A program made the position numbers and the translations under genes. Shown piece by piece: positions 20,473-29,443 of a stretch of DNA of 64,000 nt; position 1 is the stretch's first letter, and each line of letters starts with the position of its first letter. Below the pieces are notes generated by a model. It saw only the letters and a list, made by a program, of their open reading frames with translations. It was not told the DNA's origin and made no database searches. The stretch is taken from assembly GCF_003606345.3 (NCBI RefSeq), contig NZ_CP031844.2:1240001-1304000 (forward strand), given 5' to 3'. The DNA comes from Bartonella krasnovii. GTDB taxonomy: Bacteria; Pseudomonadota; Alphaproteobacteria; Rhizobiales; Rhizobiaceae.

Positions 20473-21780
20473 ATGGAAAAACGAGAATCTTTAGCACCAC
20501 ATGATACAAGGAAACGTGTTCTTTCGATCATATCGAGTGCATCAGGGAATCTGGTGGAATGGTATGATTTTTATGTTTATTCTTTTACATCTATTTATTT
20601 TGCCTCACAGTTTTTTCCCTCCAATGGAGATGTTGTTACCGAACTTTTGAAATCTTCCTTCGTCTTTTTTATAGGTTTCCTCATGCGTCCAATTGGCGGT
20701 TGGCTCTTTGGATTCATTGCGGATCGTTATGGACGTAAACGCTCTTTGCTGATTTCCGTTTTTATGATGTGTGGTGGTTCGTTTCTCATCGCTCTTCTTC
20801 CTACATATGAAACGATTGGAGCAGTAGCACCAATTCTTCTCATTTTACTACGCATGCTTCAAGGGCTCTCCGTCGGCGGTGAGTACGGAACAACAGCAAC
20901 TTATATGAGTGAAGTTGCTCTTAAAAAACGTCGTGGTTTCTTTAGCTCGTTTCAATATGCCACGCTCATTGGAGGTCAACTCCTTGCAAGTTTAGTTATG
21001 TTTATTCTCGCTCTCTATCTTTCTGAAGATCAATTAAAAGCATGGGGTTGGCGTATTCCTTTTGCAATTGGTGGATGTGGCGCAATTGTTGCGATTTATC
21101 TACGTCGTTCACTTCACGAAACAACCACTAAAGAAAGCCGTTCTAAAAAACAAGCTGGTAGTCTTAAAGAACTTTTACGCAATCACACAAAAGCGTTCCT
21201 TTTAGTTATCGGTTTTACAGCGGGAGGATCGCTGACATTTTATACCTGTACGACTTATATGCAAAAATATCTGATAACAACAACCGGATTTGATAAACAT
21301 ACTGCGACAACAATAATGACTGCCGCACTATTTGTTTTTATGCTACTCCAACCCCTTTTTGGTTCTCTCGCAGATAAAATTGGTACAAAAGCTTCACTGC
21401 TTATTTGGAGTTTCTTATCTATCATCTTTACAATTCCTGCACTTAGAATTATTGGAAATACTAATGATATGTGGGTTGCTCTCTCCATTATTATTGGCAT
21501 GCTTTGTATTATGAGCTTTTATACATCCGTCTCTGGTATCGTAAAAGCAGAAATGTTTCCTGCTTCAATCCGAGCAATGGGAGTTGGTCTCTCTTATGCT
21601 ATTGCTAACGCGCTATTTGGTGGTTCTGCTGAAGCTGTCGCACTTGAATTTAAAAAAATCGGCTATGAATCTATATTTCATTTTTACATAGCAGGTATGA
21701 TGATCATTGCCTTCATTGCAATTCTCTTAATGCCAGATGCTCGCAAAAAAGGATATTTACAAGGAGATGATATTGATTAA
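20473..21780 (+). CDS. kgtP: KgtP-type 2-oxoglutarate/H+ symporter, paralogue 1
   Basis: Inner-membrane carrier of the metabolite:H+ symporter family (MFS), twelve predicted helices, 435 residues. Motifs: GNLVEWYDFYVYSF in helix 1, FIADRYGRKRS (MFS motif A), GLSVGGEYGTTATYMSEVA, FTAGGSLTFYTCTTYMQKYL and GVGLSYAIANALFGGSAE. These match remembered E. coli KgtP block for block and better than ProP. I start at ATG 20473 (MEKRESLAPHDTRKR), because AAGGGA precedes it and the three downstream paralogues start at the same alignment point; this makes all four exactly 435 residues. An ATG at 20443 is possible. First of a tandem array of four; a terminator follows, so it is transcribed alone. Confidence 0.9.
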   Translation: MEKRESLAPHDTRKRVLSIISSASGNLVEWYDFYVYSFTSIYFASQFFPSNGDVVTELLKSSFVFFIGFLMRPIGGWLFGFIADRYGRKRSLLISVFMMCGGSFLIALLPTYETIGAVAPILLILLRMLQGLSVGGEYGTTATYMSEVALKKRRGFFSSFQYATLIGGQLLASLVMFILALYLSEDQLKAWGWRIPFAIGGCGAIVAIYLRRSLHETTTKESRSKKQAGSLKELLRNHTKAFLLVIGFTAGGSLTFYTCTTYMQKYLITTTGFDKHTATTIMTAALFVFMLLQPLFGSLADKIGTKASLLIWSFLSIIFTIPALRIIGNTNDMWVALSIIIGMLCIMSFYTSVSGIVKAEMFPASIRAMGVGLSYAIANALFGGSAEAVALEFKKIGYESIFHFYIAGMMIIAFIAILLMPDARKKGYLQGDDID

Positions 21781-21794
21781 CTTTTTATTCTAAT

Positions 21795-21823
21795 AAAAAA
21801 GCCCAGAATTCTGGGCTTTTTTT
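21795..21823 (+). terminator. Rho-independent terminator after kgtP paralogue 1
   Basis: Perfect palindrome AAAAAAGCCCAGAA / TTCTGGGCTTTTTT ending in a T run, 14 bases after the stop codon. Confidence 0.9.
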
Positions 21824-23043
21824 GTATCTATTCTACGAGAAATTAAAGCCCAAAAATTATCTTATAGGAAGTTTTATCAATAATAAATGACACATTGTCT
21901 CATACTTTTGTTTAATACGTTCTTTTATGGGCCCCTATATGCAAAATAAAACCTCCATGAAAAATAGAAAATACCCACTATGTTATGAACTTCCGCACTT
22001 TTTTAAGATACATTTCTCAAATAGACGCAAATCCATTTCATGATGGCGCCCATAAAGAGCATAACAGTAAAGCCCTCTAAAAAGATAAAATTGCACAACA
22101 CATTGATTTATAATGATATATCTAGCATCTTCAACTTGAATTAAAACCCAATATCACGTAAAATTTTCTCATTTGATATTTGTTTTTATGTTGAATCAAC
22201 TTAAAACACCTCTCGCTTGCACATTACAAGTAGAGGAAAAGTCATAGCGGATAAAATTGTATAAGAAAGGGCTAAAAATGCTCTTATAAACCGTCTTAAA
22301 AACTCAAAGGCTCAAGAACTGCTTAACATTGTTGACCAACCTCTTCATGCTTAATACTAATAAAAGCGTAAACGGCTATCATTATACTATTTATTAGCTT
22401 TACTATACTCTATTCTCTGGTCCTTAAGATTGCACATTCCCTTGATACTTGAAATAGTTCATCAAGAGATTTTACCCACACAACAATCTCACATGTAATA
22501 GCTAATAACGCCATTTTACGACACAACATCAAACCTATAAGCCCCCAAATATCCATATCCCCCAAAATACTCTCATATACAAATAATTCACAATGAAACA
22601 AAAAAATCCTTAAAAGATTCTAAAAGCACAGAATTTAAACAATACACCATAAGCTCAAAACAGCATTAATCACTCTAGAAAATCTTACAATAAAAGTTCT
22701 AAACTTTAAATATACAAGCTCATTCTTTCGCCATCGTAAGTTTTTAATCTCTACAAAAGAATATAATCATGAAACAAAAGATTATTTAGTGATTATCAAT
22801 AGTATAAATTAAGTAATATTTCCTTCTGTAGTTCAATTAAAGTTTATTTTATTTATTAATAATATAAACATTATTTATTCTGTATAAATTTTAAATAAAA
22901 TATTTTAAAGAAACTAAAATTACAACAAATAAACTTAAAATATTTTTCTAAGAAATTATCATTATATAATTGTATTTTTATGCTATACATCATTGACAAC
23001 TTTAACGAGCAGAAAAGTTATCAATCTAAAAGGGGAAAGTTTC
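21824..23043. other. Long spacer between kgtP paralogues 1 and 2, no gene seen
   Basis: 1.2 kb of AT-rich DNA without a supported frame. The last 100 bases carry the motif AGAAATTATCATTATATAAT (22951-22970) that recurs in front of other kgtP copies. Some decayed coding DNA is possible around 22000-22600, but nothing could be named. Confidence 0.5.
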
Positions 23044-24351
23044 ATGAGTAATCAAACAACTGTAGATCCACATGATACAAGGAAACGTGTTTTTGCTATC
23101 ATATCCAGTGCATCAGGAAATCTGGTAGAATGGTATGACTTTTATGCTTACTCCTTTGCATCGGTTTATTTTGCATCACAATTTTTTCCTGAAGATGAAG
23201 ATATTGTTACACAACTGTTAAAAACTGCAGGGATCTTTTTTATTGGCTTTCTTATGCGTCCTATTGGAGCATGGCTCTTTGGCTTCATTGCTGACCGCTA
23301 TGGACGTAAACGCTCCATGCTTATTTCTATTTTTATGATGTGTGGAGGTTCTTTTCTCATTGCTATACTTCCCACCTACAAAACTTTGGGAATAACAGCA
23401 GCATTTCTACTGCTTTTAATCCGCATGTTTCAAGGGCTCTCCGTCGGTGGTGAATATGGTACAGCAGCCACTTATATGAGCGAAGTTGCCCTTAAAAATC
23501 ATCGCGGATTCTTTGCATCTTTCCAATATGCTACACTCATTACCGGGCAACTTCTTGCAAGTTTCATTATCTTTATTCTAGCACTTTATTTCACTGAAGA
23601 TCAGCTAAAAGAATGGGGCTGGCGAATTCCTTTTGTCATTGGTGGCTTTGGAGCGATCATTTCAATTTATCTGCGCAATTCGCTCCATGAAACAACGACC
23701 AAAGAAAGCCGCTCGACACAACATGCTGGAAGTATTATAGAACTTTTACGCAATCATACAAAAGCTTTCTTTTTGGTTATTGGCTTTACAGCGGGAGGAT
23801 CGCTCACATTTTATACATATACCACTTATATGCAAAAATATCTGATCACCACCACCGGATTTGATAAGCACACTGCGACGACAATAATGACTGGCGCACT
23901 CTTTATTTTTGTGTTACTCCAACCCCTCTTTGGTTCTCTAGCCGATAAAATTGGAGTAAGAGCTTCACTCATTATTTGGAGTATCTTATCTATTATCTGT
24001 ACCATTCCAGTCCTTAAAATGATTGGAAATACCCATAATGCATGGACAGCACTCTTAATTATCATTGGAATACTCTGTATTATGAGTTTTTATACATCCA
24101 TTGCTGGTATAATAAAAGCAGAACTATTCCCTACTTCAATCCGAGCAATGGGGGTTGGTATCTCTTATGCTATTGCTAACGCACTGTTTGGTGGCTCTGC
24201 GGAATATGTAGCGCTTGGATTAAAAAATATAGGGTACGAATCTGTTTTCTTTTTTTACATTGTTGGAATGATGATCATTGCCCTCATCTCTATTCTCCTA
24301 ATGCCCGATATAGACAAGGGGGGATATCTGAAAGATGATGATATCCATTAA
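23044..24351 (+). CDS. kgtP: KgtP-type 2-oxoglutarate/H+ symporter, paralogue 2
   Basis: 435-residue MFS carrier of the metabolite:H+ symporter family, same motif set as paralogue 1 (GNLVEWYDFYAYSF, FIADRYGRKRSM, GLSVGGEYGTAATYMSEVA, FTAGGSLTFYTYTTYMQKYL, GGSAEYVALGLKNIGYESVF). The ATG at 23044 has AAAGGGGAAAG upstream and starts MSNQTTVDPHDTRKR; an in-frame ATG 51 bases earlier lacks these signals. Its first 450 bases and its leader are nearly identical to paralogue 3, with about three base differences, while the middle third differs strongly, so the two copies have exchanged sequence. Own terminator. Substrates may include other dicarboxylates; this is inference. Confidence 0.9.
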   Translation: MSNQTTVDPHDTRKRVFAIISSASGNLVEWYDFYAYSFASVYFASQFFPEDEDIVTQLLKTAGIFFIGFLMRPIGAWLFGFIADRYGRKRSMLISIFMMCGGSFLIAILPTYKTLGITAAFLLLLIRMFQGLSVGGEYGTAATYMSEVALKNHRGFFASFQYATLITGQLLASFIIFILALYFTEDQLKEWGWRIPFVIGGFGAIISIYLRNSLHETTTKESRSTQHAGSIIELLRNHTKAFFLVIGFTAGGSLTFYTYTTYMQKYLITTTGFDKHTATTIMTGALFIFVLLQPLFGSLADKIGVRASLIIWSILSIICTIPVLKMIGNTHNAWTALLIIIGILCIMSFYTSIAGIIKAELFPTSIRAMGVGISYAIANALFGGSAEYVALGLKNIGYESVFFFYIVGMMIIALISILLMPDIDKGGYLKDDDIH

Positions 24352-24366
24352 ATTTGTACACACAAT

Positions 24367-24392
24367 AAAAAGCCTAAATCCTTAGGCTTTTT
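24367..24392 (+). terminator. Rho-independent terminator after kgtP paralogue 2
   Basis: AAAAAGCCTAA / TTAGGCTTTTT with loop ATCC, 15 bases after the stop. Confidence 0.88.
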
Positions 24393-24852
24393 ATGAATAT
24401 TATAAAGTCTTTAAACAACAACAAACATAAAACAATTCATTTTCGACTGTTTCCATACAGTACAAACTATTATGCTTCTTGCACAAGGTGGAGAATCTAT
24501 AAATCTATATTATTGAGACTTTTCACAGATCTTTAATCACTAAGCGACAAGATCATAGAAAATTACGCAACTTCTTCGCACTGTTCAAATATTCTATAGG
24601 AAATTTTTAAGCCAATCATTTAAGCACTCTTTTTACCAACATTTCATCTAGCTTAAATCTCCTCTTCAATGCCCCCTTCCCCTTACATTCGCTGTAACGC
24701 ATTTTACCCTACAACACAATAACGCCCTCAAAAGGCTCAAGCCTATATACAAACAGGCTTTAGAAATTACTATGACACAATTAAATTTTAGTGATACAAA
24801 TAAAAACTTAAATAATAAAAAATAAATTATCAATCTAAAAGGGGAAAATTTC
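24393..24852. other. Spacer between kgtP paralogues 2 and 3, no gene seen
   Basis: AT-rich and without a supported frame. The 3' end (TTATCAATCTAAAAGGGGAAA, 24827-24847 region) repeats the leader of paralogue 2 almost exactly, and marks the left border of the shared block. Confidence 0.5.
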
Positions 24853-26160
24853 ATGAGTAATCAAACAACTGTAGATCCACATGATACAAGGAAACGTATT
24901 TTTGCTATCATATCCAGTGCATCAGGAAATCTGGTAGAATGGTATGACTTTTATGCTTACTCCTTTGCATCGGTTTATTTTGCATCACAATTTTTTCCTG
25001 AAGATGAAGATATTGTTACACAACTGTTAAAAACTGCAGGGATCTTTTTTATTGGCTTTCTTATGCGTCCTATTGGAGCATGGCTCTTTGGCTTCATTGC
25101 TGACCGCTATGGACGTAAACGCTCCATGCTTATTTCTGTTTTTATGATGTGTGGAGGTTCTTTTCTCATTGCTATACTTCCCACCTACAAAACTTTGGGA
25201 ATAACAGCAGCATTTCTGCTGCTTTTAATCCGCATGTTTCAAGGGCTCTCCGTCGGTGGTGAATATGGTACAGCAGCCACTTATATGAGCGAAGTTGCAC
25301 CCAAAAATCATCGTGGGCTCTTTGCTTCTTTTCAATATGCAACAACAATCTCAGGTCAACTTCTCGCGAGCTTGGTAATTTTTATTTTAGCCATTTATCT
25401 CACTGAAGATCAGTTAAAAGCGTGGGGATGGCGAGTTCCTTTTGTCATTGGTGGCTTTGGAGCGATCGTTTCAATTTATCTGCGAAGCTTGCTTCATGAA
25501 ACAACAACCCCCAAAAGTCGTTCTGAACAACACGCCGGTAGTCTTAAGGAACTTTTTTGCAATCATAAAAAAGCATTCTTTTTGGTTGTTGGCTTCACAG
25601 CTGGCGGATCTCTCACATTTTATACATATACCACTTATATGCAAAAATATCTGATCACCACCACCGGATTTGATAAGCAAACAGCAACAACGATCATGAC
25701 TGCGGCCCTCTTTATTTTTGTGTTACTCCAACCTCTTTTAGGGGCCCTAGCCGATAAAATTGGAGCAAGAGCTTCACTCATTATTTGGAGTATCTTATCC
25801 ATTATCTGTACCATTCCGGTCCTTAAAATGATTGGAAATACCCATAATGCATGGACAGCACTCTTAATTATTATTGGAATACTCTGTATTATGAGTTTTT
25901 ATACATCCATTGCTGGTATAATAAAAGCAGAACTATTCCCTGCTTCAATCCGGGCAATTGGTGTTGGATTTGCCTTTGCCATTGGGAATGCACTCTTTGG
26001 CGGTTCTGCTGAATATGTAGCGCTTGGATTAAAAAATATGGGATATGAATCTGTTTTCTTTTTTTACATCGTTGGAATGATGATCATTGCCCTCATCTCT
26101 ATTCTCCTAATGCCCGATATTGATAAAGGAGGATATCTTGATAAAGACAAACTTCATTAA
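24853..26160 (+). CDS. kgtP: KgtP-type 2-oxoglutarate/H+ symporter, paralogue 3
   Basis: 435-residue MFS carrier of the metabolite:H+ symporter family with the same motifs as its neighbours. Residues 1-150 are nearly identical to paralogue 2. From SEVAPKNHRGLFASFQYATT on it diverges, and parts of the central loop (LHETTTPKSRSEQHAGS) and the SIRAIGVGFAFAIGNALFGG segment differ from both neighbours, while the block around TFYTYTTYMQKYLITTTGFDK is again identical to paralogue 2. ATG 24853 follows AAAGGGGAAAA. Own terminator. The central cytoplasmic loop and helix 10-11 differences could alter substrate range. Confidence 0.9.
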   Translation: MSNQTTVDPHDTRKRIFAIISSASGNLVEWYDFYAYSFASVYFASQFFPEDEDIVTQLLKTAGIFFIGFLMRPIGAWLFGFIADRYGRKRSMLISVFMMCGGSFLIAILPTYKTLGITAAFLLLLIRMFQGLSVGGEYGTAATYMSEVAPKNHRGLFASFQYATTISGQLLASLVIFILAIYLTEDQLKAWGWRVPFVIGGFGAIVSIYLRSLLHETTTPKSRSEQHAGSLKELFCNHKKAFFLVVGFTAGGSLTFYTYTTYMQKYLITTTGFDKQTATTIMTAALFIFVLLQPLLGALADKIGARASLIIWSILSIICTIPVLKMIGNTHNAWTALLIIIGILCIMSFYTSIAGIIKAELFPASIRAIGVGFAFAIGNALFGGSAEYVALGLKNMGYESVFFFYIVGMMIIALISILLMPDIDKGGYLDKDKLH

Positions 26161-26174
26161 ACTTATTTACTAAA

Positions 26175-26205
26175 TAAAAAGCCCAAGAAATTGGGCTTTT
26201 TTTTT
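26175..26205 (+). terminator. Rho-independent terminator after kgtP paralogue 3
   Basis: AAAAAGCCCAA-GAAA-TTGGGCTTTTTTTTT. The stem and GNRA-type loop are identical to those of the terminator after paralogue 4. Confidence 0.9.
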
Positions 26206-26384
26206 GTAATTATTTAATAAATTAATCAAACTATTTATAATATAATAAATAGATAAAATTTCCCCCAATATGTTACTTAAAATATTTTTCATAAAAAATA
26301 ATCATTATACGACTGAATTTTTCTAGTAATCATAAAACATTATGTTTAAGAATATGGATTATAAATCCAAAAGGGGAACAATTC

Positions 26385-27692
26385 ATGAAAAATGGAACAA
26401 CTTCAGCATCACAGGATGCAAGAAAACGTATTTTTGCTATTATAGCAAGCGCATCAGGAAATCTCGTAGAGTGGTATGATTTTTACGTTTATTCATTTGC
26501 ATCAATTTATTTTGCCTCACAATTTTTTCCTTCAGATGATGATGCGATTACGCCCCTGTTGAAAACAGCGGGGGTCTTTTTTATTGGCTTTCTTATGCGC
26601 CCTATTGGAGCTTGGTTTTTAGGATTTATCGCCGATCGTTATGGACGTAAATTCTCGATGCTTGTATCCATTTTTATGATGTGTGGGGGATCTTTTCTCA
26701 TAGCCATACTTCCCACCTACAAAACTCTTGGCGTAACAGCAGCGATCCTTCTACTTTTAATTCGAATGATGCAAGGGCTTTCCGCAGGGGGCGAATATGG
26801 GACAGCAGCAACTTATATGAGCGAAGTAGCCCTCAAAAAGCATCGTGGGCTTTTTGCTTCTTTTCAATCAGCTACCCTTATTACAGGTCAGCTTCTTGCC
26901 AGTTTCATTATATTTATTTTAGCATCTTATCTGTCTGAAGATCAGTTAAAAGCATGGGGATGGCGTATTCCTTTTGTGATTGGTGGATGTGGAGCGCTCG
27001 TTGCGATTTATCTACGCCGTTCACTCCACGAAACCACCACGAAAGAAAGCCGCTCTCACAAACATTCTGGGAGTCTTAAGGAACTTCTCACCAAACATAC
27101 AAAAGCTGTAGTCGTGATTGCTTGCTTTGCATCAGGAGGATCACTTACATTTTATACCTTTACGACTTATATGCAAAAATATTTGATCACCACCACCGGC
27201 TTTGATAAACATACCGCAACAACGATAATGACAGCTGTACTGTTTATTTTCATCCTGTTCCAACCTATAGCGGGAATCATCGCCGATAAAATTGGAACCA
27301 AAACTTTACTTATCATTTGGAGTATACTTTCTGCCATTTTTACATTTCCTGGACTCTGGATTATAGGTAACACCCATAATATATGGGTTGCCTTATCTGT
27401 CATTATTGGCTTGCTCTTCATTATGAGCATGTATACATCCATCTCTGGTGTCGTAAAATCAGCCATGTTCCCCTCTTCCATACGTGCATTAGGCGTTAGC
27501 ATTTCTCATGCCATTGGGAATGCCTTATTTGGTGGTTCTGCTGAATACGTTGCGTTTGGATTAAAAAAAGCTGGATATGAATCACTCTTTTATTTCTACA
27601 TAACCATCGTGATGATCATGGCTTTCATTGCGCTTCTCTTTGTCCCGAGTATGCGTAAAGGAGGATACCTCCAAGACGATGAAAAACGTTAA
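26385..27692 (+). CDS. kgtP: KgtP-type 2-oxoglutarate/H+ symporter, paralogue 4
   Basis: 435-residue MFS carrier of the metabolite:H+ symporter family and the most divergent of the four: GLSAGGEYGT instead of GLSVGGEYGT, FASGGSLTFYTFTTYMQ, and a changed helix 8 region (PIAGIIADKIGTKTLL). The ATG at 26385 follows AAAAGGGGAACA. An upstream element AATAATCATTATACGACTG resembles the one before paralogues 1 and 2. The gene ends in a terminator shared with the convergent DUF2853 gene. Like the others it is probably transcribed alone. Confidence 0.88.
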   Translation: MKNGTTSASQDARKRIFAIIASASGNLVEWYDFYVYSFASIYFASQFFPSDDDAITPLLKTAGVFFIGFLMRPIGAWFLGFIADRYGRKFSMLVSIFMMCGGSFLIAILPTYKTLGVTAAILLLLIRMMQGLSAGGEYGTAATYMSEVALKKHRGLFASFQSATLITGQLLASFIIFILASYLSEDQLKAWGWRIPFVIGGCGALVAIYLRRSLHETTTKESRSHKHSGSLKELLTKHTKAVVVIACFASGGSLTFYTFTTYMQKYLITTTGFDKHTATTIMTAVLFIFILFQPIAGIIADKIGTKTLLIIWSILSAIFTFPGLWIIGNTHNIWVALSVIIGLLFIMSMYTSISGVVKSAMFPSSIRALGVSISHAIGNALFGGSAEYVAFGLKKAGYESLFYFYITIVMIMAFIALLFVPSMRKGGYLQDDEKR

Positions 27693-27707
27693 CGCCCTCT
27701 ATAAACG

Positions 27708-27734
27708 AAAAAGCCCAAGAAATTGGGCTTTTTT
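27708..27734 (+). terminator. Bidirectional terminator between kgtP paralogue 4 and the DUF2853 gene
   Basis: AAAAAGCCCAA-GAAA-TTGGGCTTTTTT. A and T runs flank the stem on both sides, and the two genes converge on it. Confidence 0.88.
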
Positions 27735-27759
27735 ATCATTATTACAAATTTAATATTGT

Positions 27760-28065
27760 TTAAATTTTATGAAGTGCCTTGAGTTGCTTAGCAACTAAAT
27801 AATAAAAAGTTATACGACTTTTTCTACGCTCTCCAGCCATCATCTGAGCAACTTTTGAAACAGCCATTTTAGCACTCTGCTCATCAACTTCTAAAACATC
27901 TTGAACCCATTTTTCAACACGTTCTAACTCTTTTGGATCTGATGTTGCAACAAGCGCTGCATCCTGCTTTTTCATCACCAAAGCTAAACGCTGACTAAGT
28001 CGTTCGACTGCCGCTGCATCAGGATTTGAATCATATACTTTAATATCTGCTAGATTATTTGTCAT
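27760..28065 (-). CDS. DUF2853 family protein
   Basis: Small soluble protein of 101 residues, predicted mostly helical. The pattern NLADIKVYD...AVERL near the N-terminus, DPKELERVEKWV in the middle and KSRITFYYLVAKQLKAL at the end matches the DUF2853 family of alphaproteobacteria and bacteroidetes, whose function is unknown. The ATG at 28065 has GGAGAGGAGATG just before it. It lies head-to-head with ssrA, about 140 bases apart, so a divergent promoter pair is expected in between. It is not a chorismate mutase despite similar size. Confidence 0.75.
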   Translation of the reverse strand: MTNNLADIKVYDSNPDAAAVERLSQRLALVMKKQDAALVATSDPKELERVEKWVQDVLEVDEQSAKMAVSKVAQMMAGERRKSRITFYYLVAKQLKALHKI

Positions 28066-28201
28066 TTTACATCATCTCCTCTCCAAAAATGAGCGGCTAT
28101 ACTTTTATAGCCGCATCATATAGCTCCATAAATAATTAGAGGATTAAAAATATTAACAACCCCCCCTTTTCCTAAGACTGTTCTTCATCTATATTTAAAG
28201 G

Positions 28202-28520
28202 GCTGGCTTTCCAGCTATGGTAATAAATGGACGGTGAAATAAACCTATTGGACCCGGGGGCGGTACCCGGCGCCTCCACCAAAATATAAATAACCAAAAT
28301 TATATTTTGGTGGGGGCGAAATAGGATCGACAAGGGTGTAAAGATCGCTCTTTTACTCGGCATTGTACCACCGTTATCGGGCTAAATGAGTAGTTGCAAA
28401 TGACAACTATGCGGAAGCACGTCTCGCCGCCTAAGGTGGTGTGAATGTTTCAAATTGACTCTTAAACCGTCGCAGGTTTAAGCGGGGTTGGAAGGCACCT
28501 GGCAACAGAAGCCTTCACTT
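28202..28520 (+). ncRNA. ssrA: tmRNA, circularly permuted two-piece form
   Basis: Rescues stalled ribosomes and adds a degradation tag. In the DNA the acceptor piece comes first (28202-28281, ending CGCCTCCACCA with a T-arm-like CCCGGGGGCGGTACCCGG), then a short AT-rich linker (28282-28311), then the coding piece that starts GGGGGCGAAATAGGATCGAC at 28312. The acceptor-stem strands CGCCTCC and GGGGGCG pair over seven bases with one G-U. The tag reading frame at 28396-28434 encodes ANDNYAEARLAA and stops with TAA. This order, acceptor before coding with an excised linker, is the permuted form known from alphaproteobacteria. The 5' and 3' ends are approximate. Nothing on the opposite strand is a real gene. 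Confidence 0.95.
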
Positions 28521-28697
28521 TTAAAAATGTTATTGATTGATCTTTCAGACATCATCAGACATTATTTTTTGTGTTTTTTGATTCAATGAGGTATCTCGTA
28601 GACAAAATACTGCTAACTTTTAAATACATTCTATTACACAATATCAACGCATCAACACGGCCCATTCTGCTACGTGAAATAAAAGGAATAAACTTCA

Positions 28698-29243
28698 ATG
28701 GTTAAAGATCAAATCCGTTACGATATTCTCGTTCAGGATGCGCTTCGTGGAGTTATCCGTAAAGTTTTATCGGAAGTTGCTAAAGCAGGGCTTCCGGGAA
28801 ACCATCATTTTTTTATAACTTTTTTTACAAATGCTCCGGGTGTTAAAATTTCTCCTCGGCTAAAAAATCGCTATCCTGAGCAAATGACGATCGTCTTGCA
28901 ACATCAGTTTAGAGATCTCAGTGTTTCAGAAACAGCCTTTGAAGTAACCCTCTCTTTCAGGGAAATTACCGAAAAACTCGTAATTCCTTTTACTTCCATT
29001 CAAGTTTTTTATGATCCTGTAGCAACATTTGAAGCAGCATTTGATCTGCCCTCACCCCCTCCCTCTGTAGAAAGTGAAGCTTCAGAAAATATCCCATCTA
29101 CGCTCACAGCTCCCTCAAACAAACAAAAAAAAGAAAGTATGCTCACAAAAAAACAAAGTCTCACTACCAATAAAGAACCTTCAAATAACGATACAAAACA
29201 AAGTGCTGATATTGTCTCTTTAGATTCTTTTCGGAAAAAATAA
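28698..29243 (+). CDS. sspB: SspB, ClpXP adaptor for ssrA-tagged proteins (alphaproteobacterial type)
   Basis: Stringent-starvation-protein-B-like adaptor that binds the ssrA tag and delivers tagged proteins to ClpXP. 181 residues. The folded domain is about residues 1-120 (MVKDQIRYDILVQDALRGV, HHFFITFFTNAPGVKISPRL, FRDLSVSETAFEVTLSF, IPFTSIQVFYDPVATF) and fits the alphaproteobacterial SspB group. A charged, Ser/Lys-rich, probably disordered tail follows and ends in VSLDSFRKK; in the family such a C-terminal peptide docks on ClpX. The gene lies just downstream of the tmRNA gene in the same direction, so tag and tag adaptor are neighbours. Confidence 0.9.
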   Translation: MVKDQIRYDILVQDALRGVIRKVLSEVAKAGLPGNHHFFITFFTNAPGVKISPRLKNRYPEQMTIVLQHQFRDLSVSETAFEVTLSFREITEKLVIPFTSIQVFYDPVATFEAAFDLPSPPPSVESEASENIPSTLTAPSNKQKKESMLTKKQSLTTNKEPSNNDTKQSADIVSLDSFRKK

Positions 29244-29251
29244 TTTTTCTC

Positions 29252-29434
29252 ATGACTGAACCGATAAATCTTCGCCAATTTCGAAAACAAAAAAAGCGTG
29301 CAGAAAAAGCGCTTCATGCCGAAGAAAATCGTTATCGGTTTGGACGAACAAAAACTGAAAAACTTTTTGAGCAACAAAAATCTTTTAAAACGCAAAAATT
29401 TCTTGATCAAAATCGTTTGCGAAACGATGAGTAA
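29252..29434 (+). CDS. DUF4169 family small basic protein
   Basis: 60 residues, strongly charged and rich in Arg, Lys and Glu, predicted to be one long helix. The pattern INLRQFRKQKKRAEKA...NRYRFGRTKTEK...LDQNRLR fits the DUF4169 family of alphaproteobacteria (function unknown). It starts eight bases after sspB and ends nine bases before the next gene, so the three are probably one transcript. Confidence 0.75.
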   Translation: MTEPINLRQFRKQKKRAEKALHAEENRYRFGRTKTEKLFEQQKSFKTQKFLDQNRLRNDE

Positions 29435-29443
29435 AGGAAAAAA

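Noticed and set aside
20473..27692. ProP (proline/betaine) assignment for the four MFS carriers
   Set aside because: The blocks GNLVEWYDFYVYSF, GGEYGTxATYMSEVA and FTxGGSLTFYTxTTYMQKYL follow KgtP and the C-terminal coiled coil of ProP is absent.
27760..28065. Chorismate mutase assignment for the 101-residue protein
   Set aside because: The AroQ helical pattern (R..ID..D..L..LL..R) is missing, and the C-terminal KSRITFYYLVAK block fits DUF2853 better.
28172..28363. Minus-strand open frame of 63 codons
   Set aside because: It lies on the opposite strand of the tmRNA gene; its apparent protein is the complement of the conserved acceptor and coding-piece RNA.
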